Source: Pararobbsia alpina_A (GTDB taxonomy: Bacteria; Pseudomonadota; Gammaproteobacteria; Burkholderiales; Burkholderiaceae). From it: DNA of 64,000 bases. Every line of letters begins with the position of its first letter. Within the stretch, counting starts at the first letter, position 1. Where the stretch lies: NCBI RefSeq assembly GCF_965118125.1, contig NZ_OZ221288.1, forward strand, positions 2,542,001 to 2,606,000, read 5' to 3'. The position numbers were made by a program, and so were the translations under genes. Shown in pieces: positions 43,552-52,947 of this stretch. The notes below the pieces were generated by a model, which worked only from the letters and a program-made list of their open reading frames with translations, made no database searches and was not told the origin of the DNA.

Positions 43552-45093
43552 CTAGTCCTTCACCTTGTCGAGCAGCATGACGCGCACCTCTTTCTTCATG
43601 ACCTTGCCGACCTTCGAGCGCGGCAGATCCGGCCAGAACTCCACCTGCTTGGGCGCCTTCACACTGCCGATATGCGATTTCACAAAGGCAATGACCTCGT
43701 CTGCGGCGAGCGAGCGCCCGGGGCGCAACTGCAAGACTGCGACCACGCGCTCACCCCATTTGTCGTCGGGGAGCCCGACCACGGCGCTGTCCTGTACATC
43801 GGGGTGTTGCATCAGGGCGGCTTCGACTTCGACGGAATAGACGTTGAAGCCACCGGTAATGATCATGTCTTTTGCCCGGTCAACGATATAGAGAAAACCC
43901 TCGTCGTCGAGATATCCGATATCGCCGGTGTGATGCCATCCGAAGCGAGACGCCTCGGCCGTGGCCGCAAGGTCCTTGTAGTAGCCGGCCATGACCAGCG
44001 ACGAGCGCACGACGATCTCGCCGCGCTCGCCTGATGGCAGCAATTCACCGTCGGCATTCATCGCCGCCACCTGGACCAGCGGGCCCGGGCGGCCGGCTGA
44101 AGACAGCCGTTGGCGCGCGAGCGTACCGTCCGCGTTGAAGTGCTCGCGCGGTGACATCGTCGAGATCATCATCGGCGCTTCCGTCTGGCCGAAGAGCTGT
44201 GCCATCACGGGTCCGATCTTCTGGAGCGCTTCTTCGAGCCGTGCGGCAGCGATGGGTGCGGCGCCGTACCAGAAGCACTGCAACGAATCGAGACGGGTGC
44301 TGGCGAGCTTTTCGTGCTGCAACAGCATGTAGATCAGCGTGGGCGGCAGGAAGGTATGCGTGATCCGGTGTCCCTCGATCAGGGCGAGGAATTCGGCCAG
44401 ATCAGGCTTGGGCATGATGACCACGCGTCCACCGAGTGCCATCACCGGCAGGCAGAGCACACCGGCTGCATGCGTGAGGGGGGCGAGTGCCAGATAGCGC
44501 GGCCGTCCGTCGAACGGGTAGCCCATGAGCGTGAGCGCTGACATGGTCTCGAGATTGCGGCCCGTGAGCATCACCCCTTTGGGCCGGCCCGTCGTGCCAC
44601 CTGTGCCCGCGATCATGGCCAGATCGTCGGGCGGCGCAATATCCAGGGGCTGCTCATCGAGACCTTCGAGCCACTCGGCCATTGACGGTGCATCGGGCTG
44701 ACGTTGATCGAGACACACGAAGGCGCGCAACTTGGGTAGTTGCGCGCGCATCTGTTCGACCATGGATGCATAGCCGCCATGAAACACGAGGCAGGCGCAG
44801 TCGAACGCATCGAGCACGAACGCATTCTCCGCGGCCTCGTTGCGCGGGTTGATCGGGCACCAGACGCAGCCCGCGCGCGAGATGCCGAACACCGTCGCGA
44901 AGGCGTACGGGTCGTTGCTGGAGAGCACTGCGACCTTCTCCCCAGGGCGGATCCCTGCGCGCTGTAACGCTTTCGCTACGCGCCAGCTATGGCGTTGCAC
45001 CTGCGCATAGCTGAGTTCGGTGTCGCCCATGGACAGACAGGGCGCATTCGCGCCCAGCTGTGCGCCTTTGTCGAGATAGTCGACCAGTCGCAT
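43552..45093 (-). CDS. Long-chain-type acyl-CoA synthetase (AMP-forming)
   Basis: 513 residues. The adenylation motifs are intact: GTGGTTGRPKGV (A3), YGAAPI and LFGQTEA (A5), HTGDIGYLDDEGF (A7), DRAKDMIITGGFNVYSVEVE (A8) and PRSKVGKVMKKE with the catalytic Lys (A10). It activates a carboxylic acid to its CoA thioester. The gap to the preceding gene is 3 bp. The acid is not identifiable from sequence. Confidence 0.93.
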   Translation of the reverse strand: MRLVDYLDKGAQLGANAPCLSMGDTELSYAQVQRHSWRVAKALQRAGIRPGEKVAVLSSNDPYAFATVFGISRAGCVWCPINPRNEAAENAFVLDAFDCACLVFHGGYASMVEQMRAQLPKLRAFVCLDQRQPDAPSMAEWLEGLDEQPLDIAPPDDLAMIAGTGGTTGRPKGVMLTGRNLETMSALTLMGYPFDGRPRYLALAPLTHAAGVLCLPVMALGGRVVIMPKPDLAEFLALIEGHRITHTFLPPTLIYMLLQHEKLASTRLDSLQCFWYGAAPIAAARLEEALQKIGPVMAQLFGQTEAPMMISTMSPREHFNADGTLARQRLSSAGRPGPLVQVAAMNADGELLPSGERGEIVVRSSLVMAGYYKDLAATAEASRFGWHHTGDIGYLDDEGFLYIVDRAKDMIITGGFNVYSVEVEAALMQHPDVQDSAVVGLPDDKWGERVVAVLQLRPGRSLAADEVIAFVKSHIGSVKAPKQVEFWPDLPRSKVGKVMKKEVRVMLLDKVKD

Positions 45094-45096
45094 GGC

Positions 45097-46224
45097 TTAT
45101 CCCATGCGTGTGATGATCGGCTCCTGCACGAGCCCGAAGCTGCGCAAGGTGCCGAGCAACTCGCGATGTCCGAAGGCCTGGCACGCCGATGCAAATCCGA
45201 CGCGCCGCGGCGCCTGTTGCAGCAGTGACGCTGCAGCAAACGCCTGCAGAAGACCGGTTTGCTTGTAGTTGCTGTTGCCGAAGATCACGCAGTGCATGCG
45301 GCCGAGCGGGCCAGACGCATAGACGGAGTCGACCGACTTGTTGATGCGCGGGTTTTCGCGCGGCGGCATGGTGCCCATGATGCTCGATGCCGTTTGCGTC
45401 AATGCGGCATCGCGTTGTTCGTCCGTCATGCCTTCAGTGGCCTTGAGCGCCGCCGCCACGATTTGCGGTACGCCTTCCATCAAGGCCTTGTTAAAGACAC
45501 CCCCAAGCACCTTGACGTTGGCCACGCGTGGGTCGCGCTTGAACCAGACCGGATGCGAGGTCCCGCCCCAAGGCAGCGCAAGTGCGGCCTCATGCTGACC
45601 GGGGATGTTCAAGCGATACAGGCCGGCGTCTGCCTGCCATTCCATGTATTGATTCTGTTCGAGGTAGTAGGCCTTCGAAGTCGCCGCATTGATCAGGATG
45701 GTCAGCGTCGACGCGATCGTCGGACTGCCGCCCCAGAACACCGCGATATCGAGCGTATCGAGACCCGGTGTTTCAAGGCACAACTGCGCGGCGATCTCGC
45801 CGGTCGAGTACATATGTGCGATGCCCGGCGCCAGCAGCAGGCCCGCGGCCGCGAATTGCGCGCCATATTTTTCATCGAGCGTGATCAGCCAATCCTGTTC
45901 GCCAGTGGTATCCGTGTAGTGACACTTGGCCGCAAGGCATGCGTCAACGACTTCTGTGCCGAACTTTGCAAACGGTCCTACGGTGTTCAGCACCACCGAC
46001 GCTCCGCTAAAGAGTTCAGTCAGAGCGGGCACGGTATGCGCGACCTCTGCCACCTCATAGCTTGCGGTCTCGATGCCCGGCACATTCGACTTCATCGCCG
46101 CATTGAGTTTCTCTGCGCTGCGGCCCGCTGCGATAAACGGAATGTTGTACTCGCGCAGGTATTCGCAGATCAGGCGTCCGGTGTAGCCCGACGCCCCATA
46201 CACCACCACAGGTTTCTTGCTCAT
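45097..46224 (-). CDS. Saccharopine-dehydrogenase-like NAD(P)-binding protein
   Basis: 375 residues. The N-terminal Rossmann motif VVVYGASGYTGRLICEYL and the VLNTVGPFAKFGTEVVDACL segment are those of the saccharopine dehydrogenase/trans-acting enoyl reductase-like family. Most members are not lysine enzymes. In this operon it may reduce or epimerise an intermediate of the same pathway. It lies between an SDR and the ligase. Confidence 0.85.
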   Translation of the reverse strand: MSKKPVVVYGASGYTGRLICEYLREYNIPFIAAGRSAEKLNAAMKSNVPGIETASYEVAEVAHTVPALTELFSGASVVLNTVGPFAKFGTEVVDACLAAKCHYTDTTGEQDWLITLDEKYGAQFAAAGLLLAPGIAHMYSTGEIAAQLCLETPGLDTLDIAVFWGGSPTIASTLTILINAATSKAYYLEQNQYMEWQADAGLYRLNIPGQHEAALALPWGGTSHPVWFKRDPRVANVKVLGGVFNKALMEGVPQIVAAALKATEGMTDEQRDAALTQTASSIMGTMPPRENPRINKSVDSVYASGPLGRMHCVIFGNSNYKQTGLLQAFAAASLLQQAPRRVGFASACQAFGHRELLGTLRSFGLVQEPIITRMG

Positions 46225-46251
46225 GGGAGTTGTCTCTGGAAAGTGGTTGGC

Positions 46252-47019
46252 TCAGAGCAGGGAAGAACTCACGCCACCGTCAAGCACGAAGCCGCTGCCG
46301 GTGGAGAAGCTGGATCGGTCGGAAGCAAGAAAGACCGCAAGACGCGCGACTTCATCGGGCTTGCCGTAACGCCCCTGGCGCTGTGCGATGACCGCGGAGA
46401 AGTCGGGCAAGTTGAGTTGCTTCTCGAACTCGGCGATATGCGACGTCACGAGTTCGGTATCGATAAACGCGGGGAGAATCGCGTTGACGCGGACCTTATG
46501 CGCACGGAGTTCGATGGCCGCCGTTTGCGTTAGCGACACCACGCCGGCCTTGGCAGCGGCATAGCTGCCGATCAGCGGGCACGCCGCCTTGGCCGTCACC
46601 GAGGCCATATTGATGATGCTGCCGCCGCCTGCTGCAATGATGGCTGGCGCCGCATGACGAATGCAGAGGAATACGCCGTCGAGGTTGACCGACGTGACCT
46701 CACGCCAATCGTCGTAGCTTGTCGTGACGAGCGGTGCGACTCGGGCTACGCCCGCATTGGGCACCATGATGTCGAGGCGACCATGCTGCTTGACCGTGGC
46801 AGCCACCAGCGCTTCGACGTCTTCCGACCGCCGTACGTCGCATTTCACGGCCGTGGCGCCTTCAAGCGAGTCCGCCACCTTCTGTGCCGCGCCCGCATCG
46901 ATATCGGCGACTACCACCTTGGCACCCTCTGCGGCGAAAGCGCGTGCGACGGCCTCGCCGAGTCCGCGCCCGGCGCCCGTGACGATGGCGACCTTGTTAT
47001 GCAGTTGCTTTTCGCTCAT
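46252..47019 (-). CDS. SDR-family oxidoreductase
   Basis: 255 residues from the ATG at 47019, which overlaps the upstream gene's stop (ATGA); the longer open frame to 47238 is the shadow of that gene. Cofactor motif VTGAGRGLGEAVA (TGxxxGxG), the NAG segment (VPNAGVA), catalytic Ser in NMASVTAKAA, and Tyr-Lys in SYAAAKAG. Classical FabG-like dehydrogenase; likely oxidises an alcohol. Part of the five-gene operon. Confidence 0.93.
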   Translation of the reverse strand: MSEKQLHNKVAIVTGAGRGLGEAVARAFAAEGAKVVVADIDAGAAQKVADSLEGATAVKCDVRRSEDVEALVAATVKQHGRLDIMVPNAGVARVAPLVTTSYDDWREVTSVNLDGVFLCIRHAAPAIIAAGGGSIINMASVTAKAACPLIGSYAAAKAGVVSLTQTAAIELRAHKVRVNAILPAFIDTELVTSHIAEFEKQLNLPDFSAVIAQRQGRYGKPDEVARLAVFLASDRSSFSTGSGFVLDGGVSSSLL

Positions 47020-47777
47020 AGCAATCCGGCGGACAGGCCGCCGTCCAGGATGTAGTGGGAGCCCGTCGTCCAGCTCGCGGCGTCGGAGGCGAGGAAAGCG
47101 GCCATCTCGGCGACTTCCTGCGCGGTGCCGAGGCGCCCTTGCTTGACCGCAACGAGTGCACTGAACGGCACGCCGACCGCAGCTTCGACCGTGGGGATCA
47201 GTCGGTCGACCATCGCCGTATTCACAAAGCCGGGGCACACCGCATTCACGCGCACGCCGACCTGTTTGAGCTCGGCAGCGGCGGTGCGCGTGAGCTGCAG
47301 CACGGCTGCTTTGGATGCCGCGTACATGCCGAACAGCGGGACGCCGTTGACACCGGCCAGCGACGAGATGTTGACCACCGAACCGCGACCCGATTGAGCG
47401 AGCGCGCCGACGCCGTGCTTCATGCCGAGGAACACGCCCAGCACGTTGATCGACATCAGGCGGTGGAACTCTTCTTCCGTATGGTCGAGCAGGGGTTTGA
47501 CGATTTCGATGCCGGCATTGTTGACGAGCGTGTCCATGCCGCCGAATGCCTTCGTGGTGGCCTCGACTGCGTTGGCGACGTCGGCTGACGAGGTCACGTT
47601 GCAGCGCACGGAGCGCGCTTGTGGCCCGATCTCGGCGGCGGCTCTGGCGGCACCCGCTTCATCGACGTCGCTCAACATGACCTGCGCGCCTTGCTCGACG
47701 AACAGCTTCGCAATGGCAAGACCCAGGCCTTGCGCAGCGCCCGTCACTAGGGCTCTTCGGCCCTGCAGTTCGTTCAT
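47016..47777 (-). CDS. SDR-family oxidoreductase
   Basis: 253 residues from the ATG at 47777, with GGAG upstream. Cofactor motif VTGAAQGLGLAIAK, VNNAGIEIV, Ser in NISSLAGVNG, and Tyr-Lys in MYAASKAAVLQL. First gene of the operon, with 4-bp coupling to the second SDR. The two SDRs share about the same fold and may handle successive alcohols or opposite enantiomers. Confidence 0.93.
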   Translation of the reverse strand: MNELQGRRALVTGAAQGLGLAIAKLFVEQGAQVMLSDVDEAGAARAAAEIGPQARSVRCNVTSSADVANAVEATTKAFGGMDTLVNNAGIEIVKPLLDHTEEEFHRLMSINVLGVFLGMKHGVGALAQSGRGSVVNISSLAGVNGVPLFGMYAASKAAVLQLTRTAAAELKQVGVRVNAVCPGFVNTAMVDRLIPTVEAAVGVPFSALVAVKQGRLGTAQEVAEMAAFLASDAASWTTGSHYILDGGLSAGLL

Positions 47778-48153
47778 GGCTCTGTCTCCGGTCCGCGTGG
47801 GAATCACGCGTCGGCACATTTGACCAGCCGCCGGCGTTCTGGCCCCCCAACAAAAGGTTGGTTTATCGTGTTGCGACGCAATAGGTGGGGTGGGGGGTGG
47901 AGCGGGTTGCCGGACGGATTACGAGGAAACCCTTGTCACGGTCACACCGAAGTGGCTCCGGGGAAGATCTTCGTGCGTTCGTGGATAATCGCAACGGAAG
48001 AAGGCGTATCCGTCGCACTCGTGGGCCTTTACGGCTGCGGAGCAAATATGGCGGGTATGTCAGCTACGGTTGATCAGCAATCGATTCGGCGGGACGTAAA
48101 GATCCGTCGTTAAGTCACGCGATATTCATTCAGGTCCGATAAAGGTGCATTCG
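47778..48153. other. Divergent intergenic region of the acyl-CoA operon
   Basis: 376 bp between the operon (minus) and the third SDR (plus). No convincing gene. It has a purine/pyrimidine-biased patch around 47886-47905 (GGTGGGGTGGGGGGTGG on the plus strand) and probably holds both promoters. I do not see a recognisable operator. Confidence 0.45.
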
Positions 48154-49008
48154 ATGACACATCCAGCTTTTCAGGCGGGAGCCGTCGCCGTTGTAACGGG
48201 CGGCGCCTCGGGTATTGGCCTTGCGGCCGCAGAGCGCTTTGCGACACTCGGCATGCGAGTCGTTATCGCCGATCTTGGCGCGCCGCGGCTGACGAAGGCG
48301 ATGGAGCGACTGACCAAGCTCGCGCATCATGGCGCGGCCGACATCATGGCTGTCGAAGTGGACGTGAGCGATGCCGAAGATCTGCGTAGGCTCGAAGCCG
48401 ATGTGCGTGAGCGGTTTGGCGGCACCGATGTGCTGATGAACAATGCGGGTGTTCAACCGGGGAGCAGCCTGTTCGGGCCGTCGGCGAATTGGGAACGTGT
48501 GATCGATGTGAATCTGTGGGGCGTGATACGCGGCACGCGCGCCTTTGTTCCGGGCATGATTGAGCGCGGCAGGCCTGGGGCTGTGATCAACACGGGGTCG
48601 AAGCAAGGCATCACTACACCGCCGGGCGATCCTGCTTATAACGTGTCGAAAGCGGGCGTCAAGGCGTTCTCGGAGGCGCTTCAACATGAGCTGCGCAATA
48701 CGCCGCATTGCAAGCTGAGTGCGCATTTGTTGATTCCGGGTTTTGTCTTTACTGAGCTGACGGCGCGTGACCGGACTGAAAAGCCGGCTGCTGCGTGGAC
48801 GCCGGAACAGACGGTCGACTTCATGATGGAACGGCTCGATGCGGGCGACTTCTACATTCTGTGTCCGGACAACGACGTACCGCGCTCGCTTGATGAGCGA
48901 CGGATTCTTTGGGCTGCGGGCGATATCGTTCAGAACCGACCGCCGTTGTCGCGGTGGCATCCGGAGTATGCGGAGAAGTTTGCGGAGTTTGTGAAGGGGG
49001 GTGAGTAA
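48154..49008 (+). CDS. SDR-family oxidoreductase
   Basis: 284 residues from the ATG at 48154, with AAAGG nine bases upstream (a GTG three codons earlier is possible). Cofactor motif VTGGASGIGLAAAE, MNNAGVQPG, catalytic Ser-region NTGSKQGIT, and Tyr-Lys in AYNVSKAGVKA. Divergent from the acyl-CoA operon, so probably co-regulated with it by the MalT-type protein. Confidence 0.92.
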   Translation: MTHPAFQAGAVAVVTGGASGIGLAAAERFATLGMRVVIADLGAPRLTKAMERLTKLAHHGAADIMAVEVDVSDAEDLRRLEADVRERFGGTDVLMNNAGVQPGSSLFGPSANWERVIDVNLWGVIRGTRAFVPGMIERGRPGAVINTGSKQGITTPPGDPAYNVSKAGVKAFSEALQHELRNTPHCKLSAHLLIPGFVFTELTARDRTEKPAAAWTPEQTVDFMMERLDAGDFYILCPDNDVPRSLDERRILWAAGDIVQNRPPLSRWHPEYAEKFAEFVKGGE

Positions 49009-49035
49009 CGGCCTCCCGACACCGTATGTCGCGGC

Positions 49036-49551
49036 TTACCGGAGAGATTTTTGCAGCAGGGTGACGTCTAACCAACGCCCCTGCTTGAATCCGACGTTCT
49101 TGAGTTTTCCCGCCGGTAAAAACCCGCAGCGTTCGTGCAGACGCACCGACGCGTGATTGTCGTCGCCAGCGATGGTGGCGATCATTTCCCTGAAGCCGGC
49201 TTCAACGCACGCTTCGATCAAGCGCTCCAGCAGAAGTCGGCCGATGCCGCGGCCGCTAGAGTCCGCGGCAAGGTAGACGGAGTGCTCGACCGTGTGTCGA
49301 TAGGCGGCCCGCGACTTGTAGGCCCCTGCATAGGCGAAGCCGATGACATCGTCATCGCGGGTCGCTACGAGATAGGGTGCTCCGGTGGAGATCACCTCTT
49401 CGTAGCGTTGTAGCATCACTGATGTCGTCGGAGGCTCGATTTCAAACGAAATCGCCGTGTGGGTCACGTAGTAACCGTAAATCTTGCAGATGGATGCAAT
49501 GTCGGCGGCGGAGGCCGGGCGAATCAGAATGGTGTCGGATGCGTGGGTCAT
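49036..49551 (-). CDS. GNAT acetyltransferase, phosphinothricin-acetyltransferase type
   Basis: 171 residues from the ATG at 49551; the frame is open to 49647, overlapping the next gene's end. The acetyl-CoA loop is SSGRGIGRLLLERLIEAC, and the GFAYAGAYKSRAAYRHTVEH and SVRLHERCGFLPAG segments match the PAT/Bar and methionine-sulfoximine N-acetyltransferase group. It probably acetylates an amino acid analogue. A convergent SDR gene ends 27 bp away. Confidence 0.92.
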   Translation of the reverse strand: MTHASDTILIRPASAADIASICKIYGYYVTHTAISFEIEPPTTSVMLQRYEEVISTGAPYLVATRDDDVIGFAYAGAYKSRAAYRHTVEHSVYLAADSSGRGIGRLLLERLIEACVEAGFREMIATIAGDDNHASVRLHERCGFLPAGKLKNVGFKQGRWLDVTLLQKSLR

Positions 49552-49595
49552 TGGACGCTCTTGTCGAATACGTCCAATGTTAGCCGACCTCGGGG

Positions 49596-50486
49596 CTATC
49601 CCTTTCCGTACCAGAGTTCGAAGTGGTTGTATCTCACGTTCTTGCAAAGTGACTGATTGAGCGGATGGAGTTGAGTCACAGGGACCGGCAGGCCGCCGAT
49701 GGCTGTCTTGACTTGCTCCAGTGCCGGGTCGCTCACTTTGTCCTTGCAGTAACGCAATTCGGATTGAGGCGGAGAGGGTTTGGGGCCGACGAGTTCGATT
49801 CCGGGCACGATCAGACGCGACTGACGCAGCAGCGTACTGTCGGCGGACGCCGTGGTCCGCTGCGTCTCGAAGGCAATCTGAATATAAAGACGTACCGGCA
49901 GCTCGGAGTTGTCGAGAACGGTCGGTGTCGGTGAAACAGCTGCGGCGGGTACGGTACTTCCGGTGTTCGCTCCGCTCGCCGGATTGGCAGGCGGCGTGTT
50001 GTCAATGATCTGACTCATCGCGTTTGTGCGAGCAATCTCGATCGGCGTAGCATCCGGCTTCTGTCCCGCGAGCAATGTTTCGTTAAACAGCACGCTGACC
50101 TGAGTCTCGAGCGTCGGATCCATGGCCTTGTGTTCCGCGAGACCGCTCAGCAAGAGGCTTCCGATGCGCACTTGCGAAATGTCCGTCGAGCTCAGCATCG
50201 GGGCGATTTTGATGACCACGTCGGTATCGCGCCTGGCGTCGTCGATCTCTTTTTGCCGTGCGACCTGCTCTTTGTTTAAATAGTTCTGGACGTAGCCGTA
50301 GCCCGTGGTGACGAGGCCTGTGAACACGCTAGCGAGCAGCCAGAAACCAACCTTGCTCTCCAGGAATGCGTTGAGCTTTCCGAACCAGGTGACCGGTTCT
50401 TTGCCCTTGGCGATCTCCTTTTGTGCCTCGGCTCGGACGACTTCCTCTTCCCGTATGGCGTCCTTTTGTTCGTCAGTTAGCGGCAT
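49596..50486 (-). CDS. Unknown one-TM membrane protein
   Basis: 296 residues. Residues 1-30 are highly charged (KDAIREEEVVRAEAQKEIAK); one hydrophobic span lies at ~47-68 (VGFWLLASVFTGLVTTGYG). A charged coil follows, then a Pro/Ala/Thr linker (~165-190), and a C-terminal domain of ~110 residues with two or more cysteines (LRYCKDKV, SLCKNVRYNH). The topology is probably N-in with an exported C-terminal domain. I do not recognise a family. It lies 14 bp after the M15 peptidase gene and so belongs to the same operon. Confidence 0.8.
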   Translation of the reverse strand: MPLTDEQKDAIREEEVVRAEAQKEIAKGKEPVTWFGKLNAFLESKVGFWLLASVFTGLVTTGYGYVQNYLNKEQVARQKEIDDARRDTDVVIKIAPMLSSTDISQVRIGSLLLSGLAEHKAMDPTLETQVSVLFNETLLAGQKPDATPIEIARTNAMSQIIDNTPPANPASGANTGSTVPAAAVSPTPTVLDNSELPVRLYIQIAFETQRTTASADSTLLRQSRLIVPGIELVGPKPSPPQSELRYCKDKVSDPALEQVKTAIGGLPVPVTQLHPLNQSLCKNVRYNHFELWYGKG

Positions 50487-50500
50487 GCTGCTTTTCTCGC

Positions 50501-51307
50501 TCAGCCGTTCAACACGACGTGATCAGGGATGTGGGTTGCGAAGCCATTGTCGAGTGCAACGGACGTTGGAGCCGGCGCCGAGAACTCGGAAGGAAATTTC
50601 GTCTGAGCAAGGGCCTCGACTTGAGCCAGCGCATCGTCCAGGCCGGCGTCGGCAAGTCCTAGTGCGGTGAGTGCAGCTCGGGTGCTCGGGCCTATTGCCC
50701 CATCAAGATTTCCGATGTCGTGTCCGCACCGTATCAGCAAGGCCTGAAGCTGCGCTTCTTTCTGCGCGTCGCCAAACATGTCGACGTGCACCCCTATCGC
50801 CAGAATCGCTGACGCAGCGCCTGCGGTGTAGGGCTTTGCAAAGTTATTTCCTTTTTTCGCCCGGTAATAGTCGATCACGAGCTGATGACTGCCGCGGCAT
50901 TCGAAATGCCAGGCTTCGCTGAGTGAAGCATTCGGCGTGTCGATGATGGGTACGAAGCCTCGGTTCTTCGCAATATCCCAGAAATTGCTCAAGCTCATAT
51001 GCAAGTCGGAAAGTGAAACGTCCATTGCGCGGCCAGCTTCATGGAAACTGCCTCCGGGTGGCGGGCTGAATGCTGTTTTCTTGCCCTTCACGTAGTCGAG
51101 ATGCGATTGCAGTTGCATCTCATAGCTTCGGAATAGGTCGGAGAGCACTAAGCGGCCACCGTGGGCCTGGAGGTCCTTTGCCAGCATCCCGATGGCGTTG
51201 GCCATATCGGGTGTGGCTTGCGCGAGTCTCTTGGGTAGAGGAACGGGGGCACCCTGTGCGTTCTTGTATATGGAAGGGATATCAACGTTGACCAGCGGCG
51301 TTTTCAT
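50501..51307 (-). CDS. M15 peptidase with C-terminal peptidoglycan-binding domain
   Basis: 268 residues from the ATG at 51307, with AAGGAGG four bases upstream. The zinc motifs are complete: GSFHEAGRAMD (His89, Asp96) and EAWHFE (His134), as in L-Ala-D-Glu or D-Ala-D-Ala peptidases. A PG-binding-1-like domain follows (GNLDGAIGPSTRAALTALG). No signal peptide is visible, which is unusual for a wall enzyme and typical of endolysins and effectors. Expected role: cleaving peptidoglycan cross-links or stem peptides. Confidence 0.88.
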   Translation of the reverse strand: MKTPLVNVDIPSIYKNAQGAPVPLPKRLAQATPDMANAIGMLAKDLQAHGGRLVLSDLFRSYEMQLQSHLDYVKGKKTAFSPPPGGSFHEAGRAMDVSLSDLHMSLSNFWDIAKNRGFVPIIDTPNASLSEAWHFECRGSHQLVIDYYRAKKGNNFAKPYTAGAASAILAIGVHVDMFGDAQKEAQLQALLIRCGHDIGNLDGAIGPSTRAALTALGLADAGLDDALAQVEALAQTKFPSEFSAPAPTSVALDNGFATHIPDHVVLNG

Positions 51308-51453
51308 GGTGCCTCCTTGGGTGGTAGTGCTTCCAACGTTCAACAGCGCTCAGCGCGTGATACTCGGCGGCCGATGTATCGGGATGTCGATGGGTAAAGT
51401 CCGATGCGCCAGGCAACGTGAGGTCGGTCCGCGAAGTGAAGGGACCTTTTTAG

Positions 51454-52350
51454 CTAGAGAACGAGTTGCTTCTCATAGGCAATGCCGAGCTTCGAATAGC
51501 CCTGCATCGACGGATGAATCTCGTTTTCCCAATCGCCTGACGGACCGGTGGAATTGGCAGGTGCCGGGTTCAAGGTGCCGACCAGATAGATGGGCTTGAT
51601 GTTGGGATTCTTGACGCCTTTGCTGCTGAGTAGTCCGCCTAGCGAATTCAGGTATTTCGCCCACTCCTGGATGATGTAGGTCGTCAACGGAAGCCAGTCG
51701 TTCGTCGGTATCTGGTAAGTGGTGTAGGCCGTGCGTAGCCACGGTCCCAGGCCGGGGCCAGCGGTGGCATCCCGCGGCTGCGGGCAATCGTAGGTATGGA
51801 CAAAGATCGGAATGCCGGCAGACTGACTGTTCGGATCGTCGCGTTTGTCGATCACCGCTTTGAAGCATTGGGTGATCATGTCAAAGAACGCTGTCCATCC
51901 TTCCGGTCGCAAGTACCGGCTCATGGACGCACCGGCGGGCACCTTGTCGTGGTCCTGAAGGAGACGAAGCGCTGCCTTGGTTGGGTCAGTCACATTGGGC
52001 GGTGTCAGGATCGCGTCGAACAGATCGTTACCGCCGGCCGACATCAGGATCGCATCCCACTTGTACGCGAGCCGTCCACCGGCGAGATAGGTGACGAATT
52101 TGACCTCCCTGTCCCATTGCACCATTTGCGCGAGTGTTTTGCCGGGGTAGGCCAGGGAAACCGCCGCTGCACTGTTCGGCAATCGAAGGTTGAACAGAAT
52201 GTTGGTCGTCGCCCACGGCGGCAATTGCCCTATGGAGAACCACGAATCCCCCTGAGCCAGCAACCGCCATGTCGAGGTTGTCAGAATGTGTCCGCGATCG
52301 TTGTTCAGATCGCCGGGCTGCAATACCGCAAGCGGATGTTCGAAGGCCAT
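51454..52350 (-). CDS. SGNH/GDSL-type hydrolase
   Basis: 298 residues, with GGAGG five bases before the ATG. Block I is QGDSWFS (Ser36), block II Gly69 in AYPGK, block III SAGGNDLF (Asn107). Block V reads NEIHPS (His279), with Asn where most members have Asp. No signal peptide is visible. Members of the superfamily are esterases or O-deacetylases acting on lipids, glycans or peptidoglycan. It is the first gene of the minus-strand trio with the M15 peptidase and the one-TM protein, though a 146-bp gap follows it. Confidence 0.82.
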   Translation of the reverse strand: MAFEHPLAVLQPGDLNNDRGHILTTSTWRLLAQGDSWFSIGQLPPWATTNILFNLRLPNSAAAVSLAYPGKTLAQMVQWDREVKFVTYLAGGRLAYKWDAILMSAGGNDLFDAILTPPNVTDPTKAALRLLQDHDKVPAGASMSRYLRPEGWTAFFDMITQCFKAVIDKRDDPNSQSAGIPIFVHTYDCPQPRDATAGPGLGPWLRTAYTTYQIPTNDWLPLTTYIIQEWAKYLNSLGGLLSSKGVKNPNIKPIYLVGTLNPAPANSTGPSGDWENEIHPSMQGYSKLGIAYEKQLVL

Positions 52351-52947
52351 GGCGCCCTCCGATAGGTCACTACAGTGATGGGTCGAGTGGGGACATTTTC
52401 GCTAGCATCAGCGCGCATTCTTGGGCGGCGATCTGACGGAATTGCATCTTCGTGACGGCGATGCGTTGCGCGTCTGAATTCGCCTTTCTTCGGGGTGAAA
52501 CGCTGCACGCGACGCAGCGATTCGCAAGACCGAAGATGCAATGCGAATAAAAGGACATAGAACGGAATTCGTAAACATAAGATCGCGAGTGCGATGAGTT
52601 TTCGCGCGCATGTGAGTCGGCAACGTTCTTGGAACACGACGCGGTCCGGACTCGATTCAGTTCGACACGCACCAGCGCGTCCGTTGCGAGGCTGGCGTTG
52701 AGCCGACAATGAGGATGCCTTGGAGCCACGCGTTGATCGAAATAGTGTGGGGTTCCGCACACTTCTCATGGGCATCTGACAACTCGCGAGCACGGCCTGA
52801 CAAAAGGTGGACCGCCTAAGCATTCCAGCCGGCTTGATTTCTTCTTCTCGTGCTCTAGATTGGATCAAGCATTTCGGCCACGTGACGCGTTCGGCGAAAT
52901 GAATTCAGGCGGCCCATCGCCGACTAACGAATCCCGCTGGAGGCTCT
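52351..52947. other. Long divergent intergenic region of the envelope-gene cluster
   Basis: 597 bp between the SGNH gene and the 710-residue gene. Reading frames here are short and atypical. One minus-strand frame ending at 52370 has GC-rich third positions over its last ~30 codons and ends MSPLDPSL, so a tiny peptide or a gene remnant is possible, but no ribosome binding site supports it. The region must contain the divergent promoters. Confidence 0.4.

Noticed and set aside
45259..46533. A 424-codon plus-strand frame opposite the saccharopine-like gene
   Set aside because: It is a GC-frame shadow; the minus-strand gene has a clear Rossmann motif and operon context.
52305..52868. A 187-codon minus-strand gene upstream of the SGNH gene
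   Set aside because: Basic, low-information sequence overlapping the SGNH start in another frame; no ribosome binding site. I kept only a note on the region.
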